DNA from: Rhodoferax sp.
GTDB taxonomy: Bacteria; Pseudomonadota; Gammaproteobacteria; Burkholderiales; Burkholderiaceae_C
Direction of reading: 5' to 3'
Assembly (NCBI GenBank): GCA_008015235.1
Contig: SSFF01000004.1
Location: 124,001-188,000 of the forward strand
Length of the DNA: 64,000 nt
Below the pieces are notes generated by a model that worked only from the letters and a program-made list of their open reading frames with translations, was not told where the DNA came from and searched no databases. The stretch's first letter is position 1; each line of letters opens with the position of its first letter. The translations under genes and the position numbers were made by a program. Positions 62,682 through 64,000 of the stretch are shown piece after piece.

Positions 62682-63032
62682 ATGCATCTGCGTGAACTAC
62701 TGGCCTGGCAAATGCAAGGCTATGCCCGCTACCACGCCACGCGGTCCAACCTGGCCCTGCACATCGTGGTCGTCCCCGTGTTCTGGGTGGGTTTTCTGGC
62801 GGTGGTGAAGGGGCTGGTGGCATGGAAGCTGGGGTGGGTTGCCGGTGGGGCCGGGCTTATGGCCGCGTCCATGGCGCTGCAGGGACGCGGCCACGCCCGC
62901 GAGCCCGTGCCCGCCGTGCCGTTTTCCGGCTGGCAAAACGCACTGGCGCGGATACTTCTGGAGCAGTGGGTCTCGTTCCCGTGGTTCGTGGCCACCGGTG
63001 GCTGGCTGCGCGCCTGGCGCCGGGCGGGCTGA
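62682..63032 (+). CDS. Small membrane protein, Mpo1/DUF962-like, 116 aa
   Basis: Reads MHLRELLAWQMQGYARYHAT, two hydrophobic segments (VVVPVFWVGFLAVVKGLVAW and GWVAGGAGLMAASMALQGRG) and EQWVSFPWFVATGGWLRAW. The His-rich RYHATRSNLALHIVVVPVFW pattern recalls the Mpo1/YGL010W group (DUF962), alpha-hydroxylases of lipids; this is pattern-level only. The AAGGAGG site upstream is strong. It is divergent from tetR and may be controlled by the same operators, which would link it to lipid modification by the glycosyltransferase. Confidence 0.7.
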   Translation: MHLRELLAWQMQGYARYHATRSNLALHIVVVPVFWVGFLAVVKGLVAWKLGWVAGGAGLMAASMALQGRGHAREPVPAVPFSGWQNALARILLEQWVSFPWFVATGGWLRAWRRAG

Positions 63033-63081
63033 GTCCAGCGCGTCGCCCGTTGCAGCCAATGCACTTCTGCCGCCCAGACTC

Positions 63082-63984
63082 CTAGGGCTTGGTTTCAGCG
63101 GCAGGTGCACCTTGGGGGGCTTGGGCGGTGGGCAGGGCGGCCATGGTGGGTCGCGCGCCGTCGCCAGCGGCAGCACCGGTGAGTTTGCGCAGTGTCTGGT
63201 CCACGTCGGCCACGCGCTCGCTGGCGGGTGGGTGGGTCTTGTACAGGGCCTCCAGCGGGCCGGACTCGGCCTTGAGGCTGGCCAGTCGCTGCATGAAATT
63301 GAGGCAGGCGGCAGGGTCGTAGCCTGCGCGCGCTGCCAGCAGCACCCCGTCTTCATCGGCCTGCTGCTCTGCGCTGCGGTCCAGCCCACGGGTGAACAGC
63401 TCTTTGCCCTCGCTCAGTGCCCAGCTGCGTGAGTTGGGCACCATGCTGGAGCCGGACTTTCGGCCATCGGACTGAATCTGGATGGCGCTGGCCCCTGCTT
63501 CCAGCAGCAGGCTTTTCTGCATAACGCTGATGTGGTGGCGCCGACTGACATGGGCAATTTCATGCCCCAGCACGCAGGCAAGCTCGGCCTCGTTCACCAC
63601 CAGCTTCAGCATGCCCTGCGTCACCAGCACGGTGCCGCCCGGGGCGGCAAAGGCGTTGATGCTGTCCGACTGCACCAGCGCAAAGCGCCAGGGCAGCTCC
63701 GGCCGTGTCGAGCGCAGCGCAATCCACACGCCCACCTGGTTCAGGTACTGCTGAAATGCAGGGTCCGGCACCAGCGGGTACGACACCAGCATGGCGCCCA
63801 CAATGTCCTTGCCCACGCGCACTTCATCTTCCGTGCCCATGGCGCCCACGGTCTGGCTTTTCACCAGGTTTTTGCCGGTGTTGAAGATCGCGCCCAGGTC
63901 AATGGTGGTCTGGGCCATGGCGCTGCAGGCCGCCAGGGCCAGCGCGCACAGCGCGGTGCGGGGTAGCCAGGCCAGGCGCTTCAT
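63082..63984 (-). CDS. M48-family periplasmic metalloprotease
   Basis: 300-aa exported protease. Signal peptide MKRLAWLPRTALCALALAAC, then the M48 domain with LGHEIAHVSRRHH (zinc HExxH) and the glutamate ligand in SAEQQADEDGVLLAARAGYD. The Met-containing VTQGMLKLV and YDPAACLNFMQRLA are typical of BepA/LoiP-like outer-membrane quality-control proteases without a TPR domain. LALAACSAMAQ may be a lipobox (LAAC) or a signal-peptidase I site (AMA-Q). Start at 63984; the window ends 16 bases upstream, so the promoter is not visible. Confidence 0.9.
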   Translation of the reverse strand: MKRLAWLPRTALCALALAACSAMAQTTIDLGAIFNTGKNLVKSQTVGAMGTEDEVRVGKDIVGAMLVSYPLVPDPAFQQYLNQVGVWIALRSTRPELPWRFALVQSDSINAFAAPGGTVLVTQGMLKLVVNEAELACVLGHEIAHVSRRHHISVMQKSLLLEAGASAIQIQSDGRKSGSSMVPNSRSWALSEGKELFTRGLDRSAEQQADEDGVLLAARAGYDPAACLNFMQRLASLKAESGPLEALYKTHPPASERVADVDQTLRKLTGAAAGDGARPTMAALPTAQAPQGAPAAETKP

Positions 63985-64000
63985 GGCAGCACCCCCGGTG

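Overview
High-GC beta-proteobacterial chromosome, most likely Comamonadaceae (Rhodoferax/Acidovorax-like). This is inferred from the gene content (dapA-bamC, parE-parC, kbl-tdh, argD-argF beside a DUF3579 gene, gshA, a phasin-type protein), the codon bias and a dispersed A/T-rich element at gene ends. It is core chromosome with short accessory insertions. I see no insertion sequence, prophage, CRISPR array, tRNA or rRNA.

Layout. 1-2.4 kb: 3' end of coaBC, dut, a SlyD-type PPIase and an unknown gene. 2.4-7 kb: a small lipoprotein behind a structured leader, then a minus-strand run (bamC, dapA, methyltransferase, 39-aa membrane peptide, MFS carrier). 7-12.2 kb: parE-parC behind a LexA-like box, a 94-aa protein and yjdM. 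12.2-17.2 kb: a secreted amidohydrolase-like protein, an ABC ATPase paired with an unknown protein, and kbl-tdh. 17.2-27 kb: membrane proteins, DinB-GNAT pair, two GGDEF proteins, a molybdopterin oxidoreductase, an SGNH hydrolase and a flavin monooxygenase. 27-33.7 kb: argD-argF, DUF3579, an EamA exporter, AraC, Nudix and SDR genes. 33.7-45 kb: a Cache-PAS-GGDEF-EAL protein, a YpfH-like protein without its nucleophile, gshA, phasin, metY, rbgA, a universal stress protein, a degenerate GGDEF protein and a ferredoxin. 45-54 kb: a binding lipoprotein plus orphan histidine kinase, thioredoxin-fold lipoprotein, DHH phosphoesterase, hemerythrin, a binding protein, udk. 54-64 kb: azoR/LysR, deacetylase-like protein, poly-Gly protein, SSB-like protein, MFS carrier, binding protein, GIY-YIG-like protein, a TetR-controlled glycosyltransferase operon and an M48 protease.

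Regulation legible in the DNA. Three FNR/Anr-type boxes, each about 41 bp upstream of a possible start, precede the hemerythrin, universal stress protein and Cache-GGDEF-EAL genes, which suggests a low-oxygen/NO regulon. A CTGT-N8-ACAG SOS box overlaps the parE promoter. Two tandem 17-bp TetR operators frame the promoter of the tetR-glycosyltransferase operon. A 14-bp palindrome of the acyl-CoA TetR type separates the Nudix and SDR genes. An A/T-rich element of about 45-65 bp occurs eight times; six copies lie just 3' of a gene in the sense direction.

Four GGDEF-type proteins within 25 kb, one degenerate, make cyclic-di-GMP signalling a local theme. The least explained items are the 3'-end element, the lipoprotein-kinase pair, the orphan ABC ATPase pair and the nucleophile-less YpfH.
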